A stretch of DNA of 64,000 nt from CAVORD01 sp963698535 (GTDB lineage: Bacteria > Bacteroidota > Bacteroidia > Bacteroidales > VadinHA17). Position numbers and translations under genes: made by a program. Shown one piece after another: positions 37,033 through 46,617 of this stretch. The notes under the pieces are model-generated. The model did no database searches, was not told the origin of the DNA, and saw nothing but the letters and a program-made list of their open reading frames with translations. Position 1 is the stretch's first letter, and each line of letters opens with the position of its first letter. The DNA is taken from contig CAVORD010000001.1 in NCBI GenBank assembly GCA_963698535.1, positions 1,984,001-2,048,000 of the forward strand, in the 5' to 3' direction.

Positions 37033-38322
37033 ATGTACAAAGAATTAGTTGAGGGAAAAACCAGTATCTCTGTAATCGGCCTTGGATATGTAGGACTGCC
37101 AATTGCCCTGGAATTTGCCGGAAAGGTTAAGGTAATAGGTTTTGATATCCGTCAGGATAGAATTGATCTCATGAAAAAGGGTGTCGATCCCAGCAACGAG
37201 CTCGATTCGTCGGAGTTTGAGGGAAGGAATATACATTTTACCTCAAAGCCTGAAGATCTGGCCACAGCATCTTTTCATATTATAGCTGTGCCTACCCCTA
37301 CCGACAAACATAATCTGCCCGATCTGACTCCTGTTATAAAGGCTTCTGAAACGGTTGGCCGTATACTGAAAAAGGGCGACTATGTAGTTTATGAATCGAC
37401 GGTCTACCCCGGCTGCACAGAGGAAGATTGTGTTCCAGTGCTGGAAAAGACCTCCGGTCTGAAATACATGAGCGATTTTAAAGTTGGCTTTTCTCCGGAG
37501 AGGATCAACCCGGGTGACCGCAACCATACCCTTACCAAAATTGTTAAAGTTACCAGCGGCTGTGACAAACAGTCAGCCGAAGAAATTGCACTCACATACG
37601 AACTGATCATAACGGCCGGGGTTCACAGGGCCAGCTCAATTAAGGTTGCAGAGGCCGCCAAGATCATTGAGAATACCCAGCGCGATATCAATATTGCGTT
37701 CATGAATGAGCTCTCAATCATCTTTAACAGGATGGGCATCAACACCTATGAGGTACTTGAGGCTGCCGGCACCAAGTGGAATTTTCTTAAATTCTTCCCC
37801 GGCCTTGTCGGAGGCCATTGTATTGGCGTCGACCCTTATTACCTCTCCTTCAAGGCAAAGGAGCTGGGCTATCATCCTCAGATGATCGACTCCGGACGAT
37901 TCATTAATGACAGCATGGGCAGGTATATAGGTAAGCAGACCGTTAAGAAGATCATCTCAACGGGGAAGAACATATCTGAGTGCAAGGTTCTGATAATGGG
38001 GGTAACCTTCAAGGAAGACGTTACCGACATAAGGAACTCCAAAGTGGCAGATGTCGTTTATGAGCTGCAGGAGTTCGGCGTTACAATAGATATAATAGAC
38101 CCGGGAGCTGACGCCGGAGAGGTATTCCATGAGTACGGATTTAAAATGGTCCCCAAACACGGAAAAGATTACGATGCAGTAATAGTAGCCGTGGGTCATA
38201 AAGAATATGCCAGCCTCGACGAACCCTTTTTCGATACTATTCTCAACAAAGATGGTGTGGTGGTGGATGTTAAAGGAATACTCCGTGACAGGATAAAGAA
38301 TCACAATTACTGGAGTCTCTGA
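37033..38322 (+). CDS. wbpA: UDP-N-acetylglucosamine 6-dehydrogenase (WbpA type)
   Basis: Oxidises C6 of UDP-GlcNAc to the uronic acid, the first step of the pathway. The NAD site is VIGLGYVGLPIALEFAG. Also visible are AVPTPTD, YESTVYPGCTEEDCVPVLE, GFSPERINPGDRNH, and KVAEAAKIIENTQRDINIAFMNE. The catalytic Cys is near residue 260 in GGHCIGVDPYYL. The C-terminal domain has MGVTFKEDVTDIRNSK. The 429-residue length is normal. Its stop codon overlaps the galE start. Confidence 0.9.
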   Translation: MYKELVEGKTSISVIGLGYVGLPIALEFAGKVKVIGFDIRQDRIDLMKKGVDPSNELDSSEFEGRNIHFTSKPEDLATASFHIIAVPTPTDKHNLPDLTPVIKASETVGRILKKGDYVVYESTVYPGCTEEDCVPVLEKTSGLKYMSDFKVGFSPERINPGDRNHTLTKIVKVTSGCDKQSAEEIALTYELIITAGVHRASSIKVAEAAKIIENTQRDINIAFMNELSIIFNRMGINTYEVLEAAGTKWNFLKFFPGLVGGHCIGVDPYYLSFKAKELGYHPQMIDSGRFINDSMGRYIGKQTVKKIISTGKNISECKVLIMGVTFKEDVTDIRNSKVADVVYELQEFGVTIDIIDPGADAGEVFHEYGFKMVPKHGKDYDAVIVAVGHKEYASLDEPFFDTILNKDGVVVDVKGILRDRIKNHNYWSL

Positions 38323-39347
38323 TGAAAGCAAAAATATTGGTTACAGGAGGTACAGGATTCATTGGCTCACATACCACTGTAGAGTTGATAAAGCAAGGTT
38401 ATGAACCCATTATCGTTGATAACCTTAGCAACTCTTCCCGCTCTGTAACCGATGGCATCAAGAGGATTACCGGTGTTAAGCCCGCCCTTCATGTTTTCGA
38501 CCTTTGCGACAGGGATATCCTTGATTCATTCTTTGCCTCCAACCCTGGAATAGTGGCAATAATACACTTTGCAGCCTCGAAGGCGGTGGGAGAATCGGTT
38601 GAAAAGCCTCTCCACTATTACAGAAACAACCTGTTATCGCTGATCAACCTGCTTGATCTGGCACCCAAATACAATATCCCTCACTTCGTCTTCAGTTCAT
38701 CTTGTACCGTTTACGGAGAACCTGATGAGCTGCCTGTTTCAGAAAAATCGCCGGTTAAAGCAGCAGAATCACCCTATGGCAACACCAAGCAGATCGGGGA
38801 AGAGATAATCAGGGATTCAGTAAATACAGGAACAGGTGTTAACGCCATATCTCTTCGCTATTTCAATCCTGTCGGAGCTCATTTGTCCGGCGAGATAGGT
38901 GAAGAACCAAGAGGGGTGCCTGAAAATCTTGTACCTTATATAACACAGACTGCTGCTGGTATCAGGGATTCACTTAAGGTATTCGGCAACGATTACAATA
39001 CCCCCGACGGATCGTGTATAAGGGATTATCTGCATGTGACAGATCTGTCACGGGCTCATGTAATTGCAATAGAAAGACTCCTCACCGGTGCAAACGAAGC
39101 GCCTTTTGAGGTTTTTAATCTTGGTATGGGTAAAGGAGTATCCGTACTTGAGGTGATCACTGCTTTTGAGAGATCAACCGGGCTTAAGGTCAAATACCAA
39201 ATAGCATCCCGCCGGCCCGGCGACATTGAAAAAATATGGGCCGACTCATCATTGGCAAACGAGAAGCTGGGCTGGAAAACTGAAATATCAATTGATGAAG
39301 CAATGCTCTCGGCTTGGAGATGGGAGAAGAAACTGCGGAAATTATGA
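38322..39347 (+). CDS. galE: UDP-glucose/UDP-GlcNAc 4-epimerase
   Basis: Short-chain dehydrogenase that inverts C4 of a UDP-hexose. The NAD motif is TGGTGFIGSHTTVELI. Next come VDNLSNSS, the catalytic Ser-Ser and Tyr-x-x-x-Lys pair (VFSSSCTVYGE; SPYGNTKQIGEE), and RYFNPVGAHLSGEIGE, which is typical of GalE. The 341-residue length fits. Substrate choice (Glc or GlcNAc) cannot be read directly. It is joined by one-base and four-base overlaps to its neighbours, so it is surely in the same operon. Confidence 0.92.
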   Translation: MKAKILVTGGTGFIGSHTTVELIKQGYEPIIVDNLSNSSRSVTDGIKRITGVKPALHVFDLCDRDILDSFFASNPGIVAIIHFAASKAVGESVEKPLHYYRNNLLSLINLLDLAPKYNIPHFVFSSSCTVYGEPDELPVSEKSPVKAAESPYGNTKQIGEEIIRDSVNTGTGVNAISLRYFNPVGAHLSGEIGEEPRGVPENLVPYITQTAAGIRDSLKVFGNDYNTPDGSCIRDYLHVTDLSRAHVIAIERLLTGANEAPFEVFNLGMGKGVSVLEVITAFERSTGLKVKYQIASRRPGDIEKIWADSSLANEKLGWKTEISIDEAMLSAWRWEKKLRKL

Positions 39348-40408
39348 AAACACTGAAATCAATACTTATTACCGGAGGAGCAGGTTTTATCGGATCTCAT
39401 GTTGTGAGGCTTTTTACCCTTAAATATCCCGATTACCTGATCGTAAACGCAGATAATCTGACATATGCCGGTAATCTTGCAAACCTCACCGACATCGAAA
39501 AAAGAGCTAATTACCGTTTTGAGAAGGTTGATATAGTGAACAAGGATGAGGTTGTATCTCTTTTCGATAAATATAGTTTTGACGCTGTCATCCATCTGGC
39601 TGCAGAGTCACATGTCGATCGCTCTATTACCGGTCCGGATCAGTTCATCTATACGAATGTGATCGGGACGCTTAACCTTCTTAATAGCTGCCGCCTGAAA
39701 TGGGCCTCTGAAATGAAGGGTAAACTTTTTTACCATGTCAGCACCGATGAGGTATATGGCTCCCTGGAAAACCCGGGAGATTACTTCACGGAATCGACAG
39801 CTTACGATCCCCGAAGCCCCTATTCTGCATCAAAAGCCTCTTCCGATCACCTTGTCAGGGCCTACTTTAATACTTACGGGTTACCTGTAGTTATCTCAAA
39901 CTGTTCCAATAACTACGGCCCCAATCAATTCCCGGAGAAACTTCTTCCCCTGGCTATTAACAATATAAGATCCAATAAACCGGTGCCGGTGTATGGCGAA
40001 GGTACAAATGTAAGAGACTGGCTTTTTGTCACCGACCACGCCTCCGCCATTGACACAATTTTCCATGATGGCACCGCCGGAGAGACATATAATGTAGGCG
40101 GCAATAACGAGTGGAAAAATATTGATCTTGTGAAATTACTCTGCAGAATAATGGACTCAAAGCTAGGCAGGCCCGAAGGTAGCTCAGAAGGTCTTATCAC
40201 CTTTGTTCGCGACAGGGCCGGTCACGATCACCGGTATGCGATCGATGCATCCAAACTTAAGAAAGAACTGGGGTGGGAACCATCGGTGACCCTGGAACAG
40301 GGCCTTAATGAAACCGTCGACTGGTATCTCTCAAATGAAAAGTGGCTTAGTGATGTCCTTTCCGGTGAATACGGAAAATATTACGAACAGCAATACCTCA
40401 ACAGGTAA
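39344..40408 (+). CDS. rfbB: dTDP-glucose 4,6-dehydratase
   Basis: Converts dTDP-glucose to dTDP-4-keto-6-deoxyglucose, the branch point to rhamnose and other 6-deoxy sugars. Motifs are ITGGAGFIGSHVV, HLAAESHVDRSITGPDQF, HVSTDEVYGSL, YSASKASSDHLVRAY, SNCSNNYGPNQFPEKL, VYGEGTNVRDWLFV, and RAGHDHRYAID. The ATG at 39344 overlaps the galE stop (ATGA). No rfbA, rfbC or rfbD lies in the window, so the rest of that route must be elsewhere. It ends one base before the convergent DUF4954 gene. Confidence 0.94.
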   Translation: MKTLKSILITGGAGFIGSHVVRLFTLKYPDYLIVNADNLTYAGNLANLTDIEKRANYRFEKVDIVNKDEVVSLFDKYSFDAVIHLAAESHVDRSITGPDQFIYTNVIGTLNLLNSCRLKWASEMKGKLFYHVSTDEVYGSLENPGDYFTESTAYDPRSPYSASKASSDHLVRAYFNTYGLPVVISNCSNNYGPNQFPEKLLPLAINNIRSNKPVPVYGEGTNVRDWLFVTDHASAIDTIFHDGTAGETYNVGGNNEWKNIDLVKLLCRIMDSKLGRPEGSSEGLITFVRDRAGHDHRYAIDASKLKKELGWEPSVTLEQGLNETVDWYLSNEKWLSDVLSGEYGKYYEQQYLNR

Positions 40409-40409
40409 C

Positions 40410-42413
40410 TTACCCTTTGAGCTGTTTTAACATTTTTATTATCTCCCCGGCGCTTTTTCTCTTCTTATGAGTATGATCGCCAATCTCAGCAATAAACCTG
40501 TTCTCTTCTATTGATCCCCGTACATTCCTGAAGTCATCTCTCTTCTGTTCTTCCGTACCACCGAGACCATATCCTGTTAATGCCAGGCCTGAATACTCCC
40601 TGACCGCATCGTCATAGATTAATTTGTTGATATTTTCAACACTCGAAACGCATTTGTTTATCAGGGTGATGATCTCTCCGGGGGTGATCTTATCAATACT
40701 TTTCCCTGTGGATGATTCTATTCTTTCCACAATCCAATCCCACTCAAATTCTGTATACCTTGAGTGTATCAATTCAAACTCCCTGTTCAGTTCGTCGGGA
40801 GTGCTGAATCTGCCTCTGATTATTTCGGACTTTAGCTTCTCTATAACCGTTACAGGAGCAAGCAGTCCTCCAACATCTGTCCAGTCGCCTCTTCCTTCAT
40901 TGGTTCGCACTGAAAGGAAATCAGACAACTCTTTAACACTATTCCCTTTAAAACCCTTTAGCTTGCGGATCAAACCGTTACCAATGTATTTATCGATATC
41001 CTGAGAATATAGTCCTGCTCCTTTTTCAACGGCCTCCTCCGGTATCTTCACACTGCCCGGTAAACGGTAGAAGCCATCTTCTGCCTTTTTCTTCTTAAGA
41101 TCATGAAGCATTCTGAGACCTTTGATCATCCTGCCCATGGAATAGGGGCTATGGAGATTAATTACCAGCTGATCAAGTATTACCGTATCGCTTCTTCTAT
41201 CTCGCTGCGGCCATTTGGAGATATCTCTGATAAGCCCTGCGCTCTTAATATTAACACCCGGAAGAAGAATGGATTCTCCTTCCGATTCAATAAGATAAGA
41301 AAATGGAAAGTCCGAAGTATCGGGATGCGAATAATGCCGGCCCGATACGAGGGAGAAGGGTCCGATAAGAGCGGGCCATAATATATAGGAATCGCTTGCT
41401 GTTTTCGATCCCCTTTCCAGAATACCCTGATGAACAGGACCTGTTTTATACATGTGGTTACTCTGATTGGAACCACTGCCTGCATTCATGAAGGAGAATA
41501 GTCCGGCTATAAGGAGTGTTGATCTGTGATGTGATACAGTATAAGGGCCGGCAAAGATGCTGCAGGCCTCACCCAGCAATAATTCACTGTTTGCAAAAAA
41601 GAGAGAGTCCTGGGCTGCAAATCCCTTACCTATCCTGCATCCCTGACCAATGAAGCAATTCTCAATGATAGCAGCCATCGGTTACCGACGATCCTGAGGC
41701 TACAATGAACCGGTCCATGATCGACCCATGGCCAATAAAACAGGGAGCAGATGCTGTGCTGTTGACCGATCCTTCTGCTAAACGCATTACGCCCTTAACA
41801 ATTGATCGCGGGCCGAATCTTACATTGGTAATGGTGGTGCAATCGGTAATTACGCTCCCGGAAGAGATCAGCCCCTTATCCGATTCTACTGAGGCGGCAT
41901 AACTGCCGGCCATATTGTTCAGGATGAAAGGCACCTCTTTACTATCCCGGCATACTGACAGCCAGGTAAGCCATTTGAGATGAGAGCCTGTCCCATATTT
42001 TAACTGACCTCCCGCCAGCCTCATTAAGTACCTTTCACCTCAACACCATTGCCGAAGGAGGATCTGCCTGTGGTGGCTATCGTTCCGCAACCACTGATAA
42101 TGACTTCGTCTTCAATTATATATGAAGATATTCTGCCCGAAATATTGCTTATATGTACATTGTTCCCGATGGTACAGTTTTCAATGTGAGAGTTGTAGAT
42201 ACCACATGGTTCTGCTGAACCATCATCTGCGGTCAGAGAACCTGATTGTTCTCCAATATGTACATTTCCTGAAAAACTGACATTTCTGATTCTTGAGAGA
42301 TCCAGCGACCGGGATCTCATAATGCGGCTCCAGTCGGAGCATCTGTTGCCATTGGATTCGAGCACTCTGATCGTCTCCTCAGAAAGAGGAATCAGGCCAT
42401 CGGGGAATTCCAT
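40410..42413 (-). CDS. DUF4954 hexapeptide-repeat protein (several frameshifts)
   Basis: A Bacteroidota protein of ~665 residues whose function is unknown. The N-terminal half is a long left-handed beta-helix region resembling the acetyltransferase part of GlmU (GNVHIGEQSGSL; CTIGNNVHISNISGRIS; AAIIENCFIGQGCRIGKG). The C-terminal ~250 residues are helical (GDWTDVGGLLAP; FELIHSRYTEFEWDWIVERIE). The frame breaks near 42030, 41940 and 41670. Between the first two breaks the correct path reads VLNEAGGRSVKIWDRLS. It lies 16 bases from glmS and on the same strand, so a role in amino-sugar supply is plausible but unproven. Confidence 0.8.
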
Positions 42414-42429
42414 AACTCAGTTTTAGTTT

Positions 42430-44267
42430 CTACTCAACTGTCACCGACTTGGCCAGATTCCTTGGCTGGTCAACATCACAACCCCGCAAAACGGCTATGT
42501 GATATGAAAGCAGCTGAAGAGGAATAACGGCTAATATAGGTGAGAAAACAGACATTGTATCAGGCACCTCAAGCACGAAGTCGGCCATGGTACTTATCAC
42601 ATCATCACCCTGAGTAACAACTGCAATGACCTTCCCTTTTCTTGCTTTGATCTCCTGAATATTACTTACTATCTTATCATATGTATGTTCCTTTGTGGCA
42701 ACCACCACCACCGGCATATTCTCATCGATAAGGGCTATAGGCCCGTGTTTCATCTCTGCAGCCGGATAACCTTCTGCGTGGATGTAGGATATCTCCTTTA
42801 ACTTGAGTGCTCCCTCCAGTGCCACGGGAAAAAGGAATCCTCTGCCCAGGTAGAGTGCGTTTGTTGAATGGGCGTATACCTCGGCAAGCTTAAAGGCCAT
42901 ATCGTTTACCTCGAGGGCCTTTTCGATCTTCTCGGGAAGCCTGAGGAGTTCACCTATCAGCTCAGAATATCTGTTTAATTCTATTGTCCCTTTCTTAAAG
43001 CCCAGTTCAAAGGCCATCATTGCCAGTACTGTTACCTGTGTAGTAAAAGCCTTTGTTGAGGCCACTCCGATCTCAGGACCGGCATGGGTATATACTCCGG
43101 CATCAGTCTCCCTGGGTATGCTGCTGCCAACAACATTGCATATGCCTATTACCTTTGCCCCTCTCTCCTTTGCGATTCTTATGGCAGCCAGAGTATCGGC
43201 GGTCTCGCCGCTCTGGCTTATAGCAATTACAATATCGTTCTTGTTGATGATGGGATTCCTGTACCGGAACTCAGAAGCATACTCTACCTCCACCGGTATT
43301 CTTGTATACTCTTCAATGATATATTCACCTACCAGTCCGGCATGCCACGATGTTCCGCAGGCCACAATGATAAACCTTTCAGCCTTGACCATATCGTCGA
43401 TTACGGTATGCAGTCCGCCAAGCTTAACCCCTGAATGGTCTGGCAGCACCCTGCCACGGAAAGTGTCGTGAATAGCTTTGGGTTGCTCGAAGATCTCCTT
43501 GAGCATAAAATGGTCGATATCCCTCCTTGTCAATCTCTCCTATTTTAAGATCAAGCTCCTGAACTATAGGCTCAACATGAGTATTCCTGATAGACTTAAG
43601 CCTCAGCTCATCCTTGCCTATTACTGCAATATCGTCGTCCTTCAGGTATATTACTCTTTGGGTATACTCCACGATAGGAGTAGCGTCGGAAGCAATAAAA
43701 TTCTCACCCTCTCCGACCCCTATCACCAGTGGGCTGCCTTTACGTGCCGCAAATATTCTGTCGGGCTCATCACGGCACAGTATTGCCAGTCCGTATGCGC
43801 CTTCTACCCTGTTAAGAGCCAGAATAATAGCCTGCTCGGGCGAAAGGTCACCTTCAAGGTAGACATGTTCGATAAGATTAGCCAGAACCTCTGTATCTGT
43901 CTGGCTCTCAAATGTTACCCCCCGGCTCTCCAGGTGCTTCTTTAGTGTGGAATAATTTTCTATGATCCCATTGTGGACAACAATAAAGTTACCCTTATAT
44001 GATATCTGCGGATGTGCATTTATTTCGTTTGGTTCTCCGTGAGTTGCCCATCGGGTATGACCTATCGCACTGTTACCCTCCATTCCTGAGGCAAGAACCA
44101 TCTCCTCAAGATCCTTAACCCTGCCCTTGCACTTTAGTATAGACGGATGACCATTAACAATAGCTATACCCGGCCGAGTCGTAACCTCGGTACTCAAGTT
44201 TCTTAAGACCGTTTATAACTATCTTGCCGGCCTCTCTGGAACCTATATAGCCTACAATACCACACAT
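42430..44267 (-). CDS. glmS: Glutamine-fructose-6-phosphate aminotransferase (two frameshifts)
   Basis: Makes glucosamine-6-phosphate, the entry to cell-wall and LPS amino sugars. The N-terminus MCGIVGYIGSREAG (start 44267) carries the nucleophile Cys. IGHTRWATHGEPNEINAHP is the glutaminase site, and the SIS domains have ISQSGETADTLAA and GPEIGVASTKAFTTQ. The C-terminus LAKSVTVE is typical. Shifts occur near 44170 and 43528. Removing one G from a GGG run at each site restores SAGIAIVNG and DKEDIDHFMLKEI exactly, so both look like base-calling errors. Length restored: ~612 residues. Confidence 0.94.
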
Positions 44268-44294
44268 ATATCGCCTCTGAATAAGTGGATTAAA

Positions 44295-44323
44295 ATATAA
44301 AAATGGTTCTCAAAATCAGAACC
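44295..44323 (-). terminator. Rho-independent terminator of the DUF4270 gene
   Basis: GGTTCT and AGAACC pair around a 7-base loop, and on the minus strand the stem is followed by ATTTTTATATTTT. The stem includes the stop codon of the DUF4270 gene and lies before glmS, separating the two units. Confidence 0.6.
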
Positions 44324-45638
44324 AGGAATATGTAAATTCAAACCTGATACCGTCGGTATTCTTTGGTGTTTTGAAAATTATATTATTCCAAATTCCGGCA
44401 GGAATCAGTATATCAACTTCCGGATTATCAACTTCCCCCCTCAGATACCTTTGTGCAAAGGTCGGGATGTTCAGGATATATGCTTTCTTATCAGTACTGT
44501 ACTTGCCTCCAAAAAAAGAGGCATTATTGTCCATCAGGTAATCATGCACCACAATACGTTCTCCAGTAAAGCTTGTATAAGTAAGAATGACCTGCACCGG
44601 ATTATTTTCCTCTTTGTAACTGTCTCCGTCGTAGTAAACAGGAATGATCAGCCTTGCCTTATTAACAGAAATACCCGTTGAATCACGGTATCTTTGCAGT
44701 CCGGGTATCTTGATCCTGGTATAGACTCCGTTTATAGCTTGCTGAAAGGAGATCGTGTCCTGAATCCCATCATTAAGATGTAGTATCTTTTTGGCCGGTT
44801 CTGCAGCATTAAAATCCTGAATATAAGTATTATACCTGGCACTTCTCTCGTTCATGAGGAAATAGTAGTTTTTAGCTACCCCCGATGAGTCGCGGTAATA
44901 GAGGTTCATGTTTATACCACCCCCAGGCAGGTTGATATTGTAAATCACGGGGTTGGGTGAATCGTCAAGGGTAAAATAGAGCCCCCTGAAGAAATGTCTG
45001 AAATCGGGGTCATGTGCAGCATGGAACAGTTTGGATGTATCGCGCATCAGATATTCTGCGAAAAGATCGGGCATCCTGAATCTTAGTGATGTATCCTTCT
45101 TTAGTGCAGGTATTGTAAAGCTTGCTATCTCAGATACAGTTTGCACATTTTTATCTGAATGATAGATGCTGTCGGGATAGATGACCTCTGACGTTTCAAA
45201 TATTCTAAGTGTCTGTGTTGCCAGTGTATCGCCTCTTACTGCATCTATTCTGAAGTTGAGCATCAGGGAGTCAATAGTAATAGGAAACGCAGTCTCCTTC
45301 CATTTGGCAAGGAGTCGCAGCTGAGTCACAAAGCCGGCTCTCATCGATCCGAAATAAGGATCATAAACCTTCCCGAGAAACTGGTAACTAAGGTTACTGG
45401 TTTCAACGGAGGGATTATACATTGTAAAAGCGGAAACAGAAATTGTATCGGTAGACCTCAGTCCTATAAGGTCACCACCGGGAAGCAGCCCGGCGCCAAT
45501 CTGTGTAGGATCCTCCTCACACGATACAGCCAACAACGCAGCAAGCAACAAAATTGCTGAAAATTTTAGGCCTGAAAGTTTAAACTGAAAATATCCCGGT
45601 GTTGTTCCCCGCACTTTTCTTCTAAAGAATACTGTCAT
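44316..45638 (-). CDS. DUF4270 lipoprotein
   Basis: A surface or periplasmic lipoprotein of ~440 residues, found next to panC/glmS in many Bacteroidota. The lipobox is LLAVSC, placed unusually far (~40 residues) from the first possible ATG. Three in-frame ATGs (45656, 45647, 45638) precede it; I use the last. The mature part begins EEDPTQIGAGLLPGGDLIG, a DUF4270 hallmark, with SYQFLGKVYDPYFG and later FAQRYLRGEVDN. It is mostly beta. The function is unknown. It overlaps the end of the GT5-like gene. Confidence 0.85.
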   Translation of the reverse strand: MTVFFRRKVRGTTPGYFQFKLSGLKFSAILLLAALLAVSCEEDPTQIGAGLLPGGDLIGLRSTDTISVSAFTMYNPSVETSNLSYQFLGKVYDPYFGSMRAGFVTQLRLLAKWKETAFPITIDSLMLNFRIDAVRGDTLATQTLRIFETSEVIYPDSIYHSDKNVQTVSEIASFTIPALKKDTSLRFRMPDLFAEYLMRDTSKLFHAAHDPDFRHFFRGLYFTLDDSPNPVIYNINLPGGGINMNLYYRDSSGVAKNYYFLMNERSARYNTYIQDFNAAEPAKKILHLNDGIQDTISFQQAINGVYTRIKIPGLQRYRDSTGISVNKARLIIPVYYDGDSYKEENNPVQVILTYTSFTGERIVVHDYLMDNNASFFGGKYSTDKKAYILNIPTFAQRYLRGEVDNPEVDILIPAGIWNNIIFKTPKNTDGIRFEFTYSWF

Positions 45639-46425
45639 AGAATTCATTGTAAGCATCTATATATACATCCTCCTCCTGGTAACCGAGAACAGGTTTGTCT
45701 GTACTGTCAATATATTTTACTAACTCACTGTTAATCTCTTTACTGCCTATAATGATACCATCGGAGTTCTTAAGGGCCAGTTTTGTAAGGTTGACAAAAT
45801 CGGGCTTTTCAAGCATCGCCAGGTCCGCCCCGTTTATACCATCGGTCCTGAGTTTATCAACTACAGTACTTCTAAACGGCTTTTTAAACTCATTATTGTA
45901 GACCGAAAAAATAACCTTGTTATTTTGAAAATGAGGGTCGTCGGCATAAATATTCTTGATGTAAACAGGAATGAGAGAGGTAAGCCATCCGTGACAATGC
46001 ACTATGTCGGGGGTCCATCTCAATTTCTTTACTGTCTCAAGAACACCGCGAGCGAAGAAAATTGCACGCTCGTCATTATCCTCATACTCTTTACCCGCCG
46101 AGTCGGCACCAATGTTCTTCCTGTGAAAATAATCCTCATTATCAATAAAATAGACCTGCATCCTTGCAGATTGAATTGAGGCTACTTTTATTATCAGGGG
46201 ATGGTCGGTGTCATCTATTATCAGATTCATGCCCGATAGACGGATGACCTCATGAAGCTGATTTCTGCGCTCGTTAATTGAGCCATACCGAGGCATGAAA
46301 GTACGTATCTCCTTACCCTTGTCCTGTATACCCTGAGGAAGATACCTGCTTATCCTGGATAAATTGGTCTCGCCCAAATAGGGTGTTATCTCCTGCGAAA
46401 CAAAAAGTACTTTTACGCTTTCCAT
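45622..46425 (-). CDS. Glycogen/starch synthase-like protein, N-terminal (GT5) domain only
   Basis: A 267-residue protein matching only the first Rossmann half of GT5 glycogen synthase (KVLFVSQEITPYLGETNLSRISRYLPQGIQDKGKEIRTFMPRYG; IVHCHGWLTSLIPVYIK). The usual KTGGL near the N-terminus is replaced by ETNLS, and the whole C-terminal ADP-glucose-binding half is missing, though no frameshift is seen. The start at 46425 (MESVKVLFVS) fits the family and a -7 box upstream. It is unlikely to be a working synthase. Short proteins of this type beside panC recur in Bacteroidota; their role is unknown. Confidence 0.85.
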   Translation of the reverse strand: MESVKVLFVSQEITPYLGETNLSRISRYLPQGIQDKGKEIRTFMPRYGSINERRNQLHEVIRLSGMNLIIDDTDHPLIIKVASIQSARMQVYFIDNEDYFHRKNIGADSAGKEYEDNDERAIFFARGVLETVKKLRWTPDIVHCHGWLTSLIPVYIKNIYADDPHFQNNKVIFSVYNNEFKKPFRSTVVDKLRTDGINGADLAMLEKPDFVNLTKLALKNSDGIIIGSKEINSELVKYIDSTDKPVLGYQEEDVYIDAYNEFYDSIL

Positions 46426-46459
46426 ACCAACTCGGTGAATTCTTTGATGTTTCAGAGTG

Positions 46460-46493
46460 CAAAGATAATAAAAAATAACCAACATATTTCCAA
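46460..46493 (-). promoter_or_regulatory. Promoter of the GT5-DUF4270 unit
   Basis: The minus strand has TTG at 46493-46491, a 23-base spacer and TATCTTTG at 46467-46460, matching the Bacteroidota consensus with a slightly long spacer. The -7 box is 34 bases before the ATG at 46425. Confidence 0.45.
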
Positions 46494-46584
46494 CTACTAA
46501 GTCTCCTATTATCGGTCGAAGGGTAAATGTTCCCAAATTTTACTCGTCATTATTACTTTTAATCGTCTTTAAATAAATTTGTTT

Positions 46585-46592
46585 TACGTTTG
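46585..46592 (+). promoter_or_regulatory. -7 box of panC promoter
   Basis: TACGTTTG matches TAnnTTTG, 25 bases before the panC ATG. The two promoters in this gap point away from each other. Confidence 0.5.
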
Positions 46593-46617
46593 TACCCTAT
46601 TAAAAAATTAACTGTTT

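Noticed and set aside
34330..40408. Sialic or pseudaminic acid pathway
   Set aside because: The aminotransferase and dehydratase families could suggest it, but no NeuB-type synthase or PseB-type dehydratase is present, while the WbpA-B-D-E set is complete.
43424..43533. Two separate GlmS-like proteins, or programmed frameshifting
   Set aside because: Removing one G from a GGG run joins both parts exactly at the family consensus. There is no slippery heptamer followed by a structure, and a second break of the same kind lies in the same gene.
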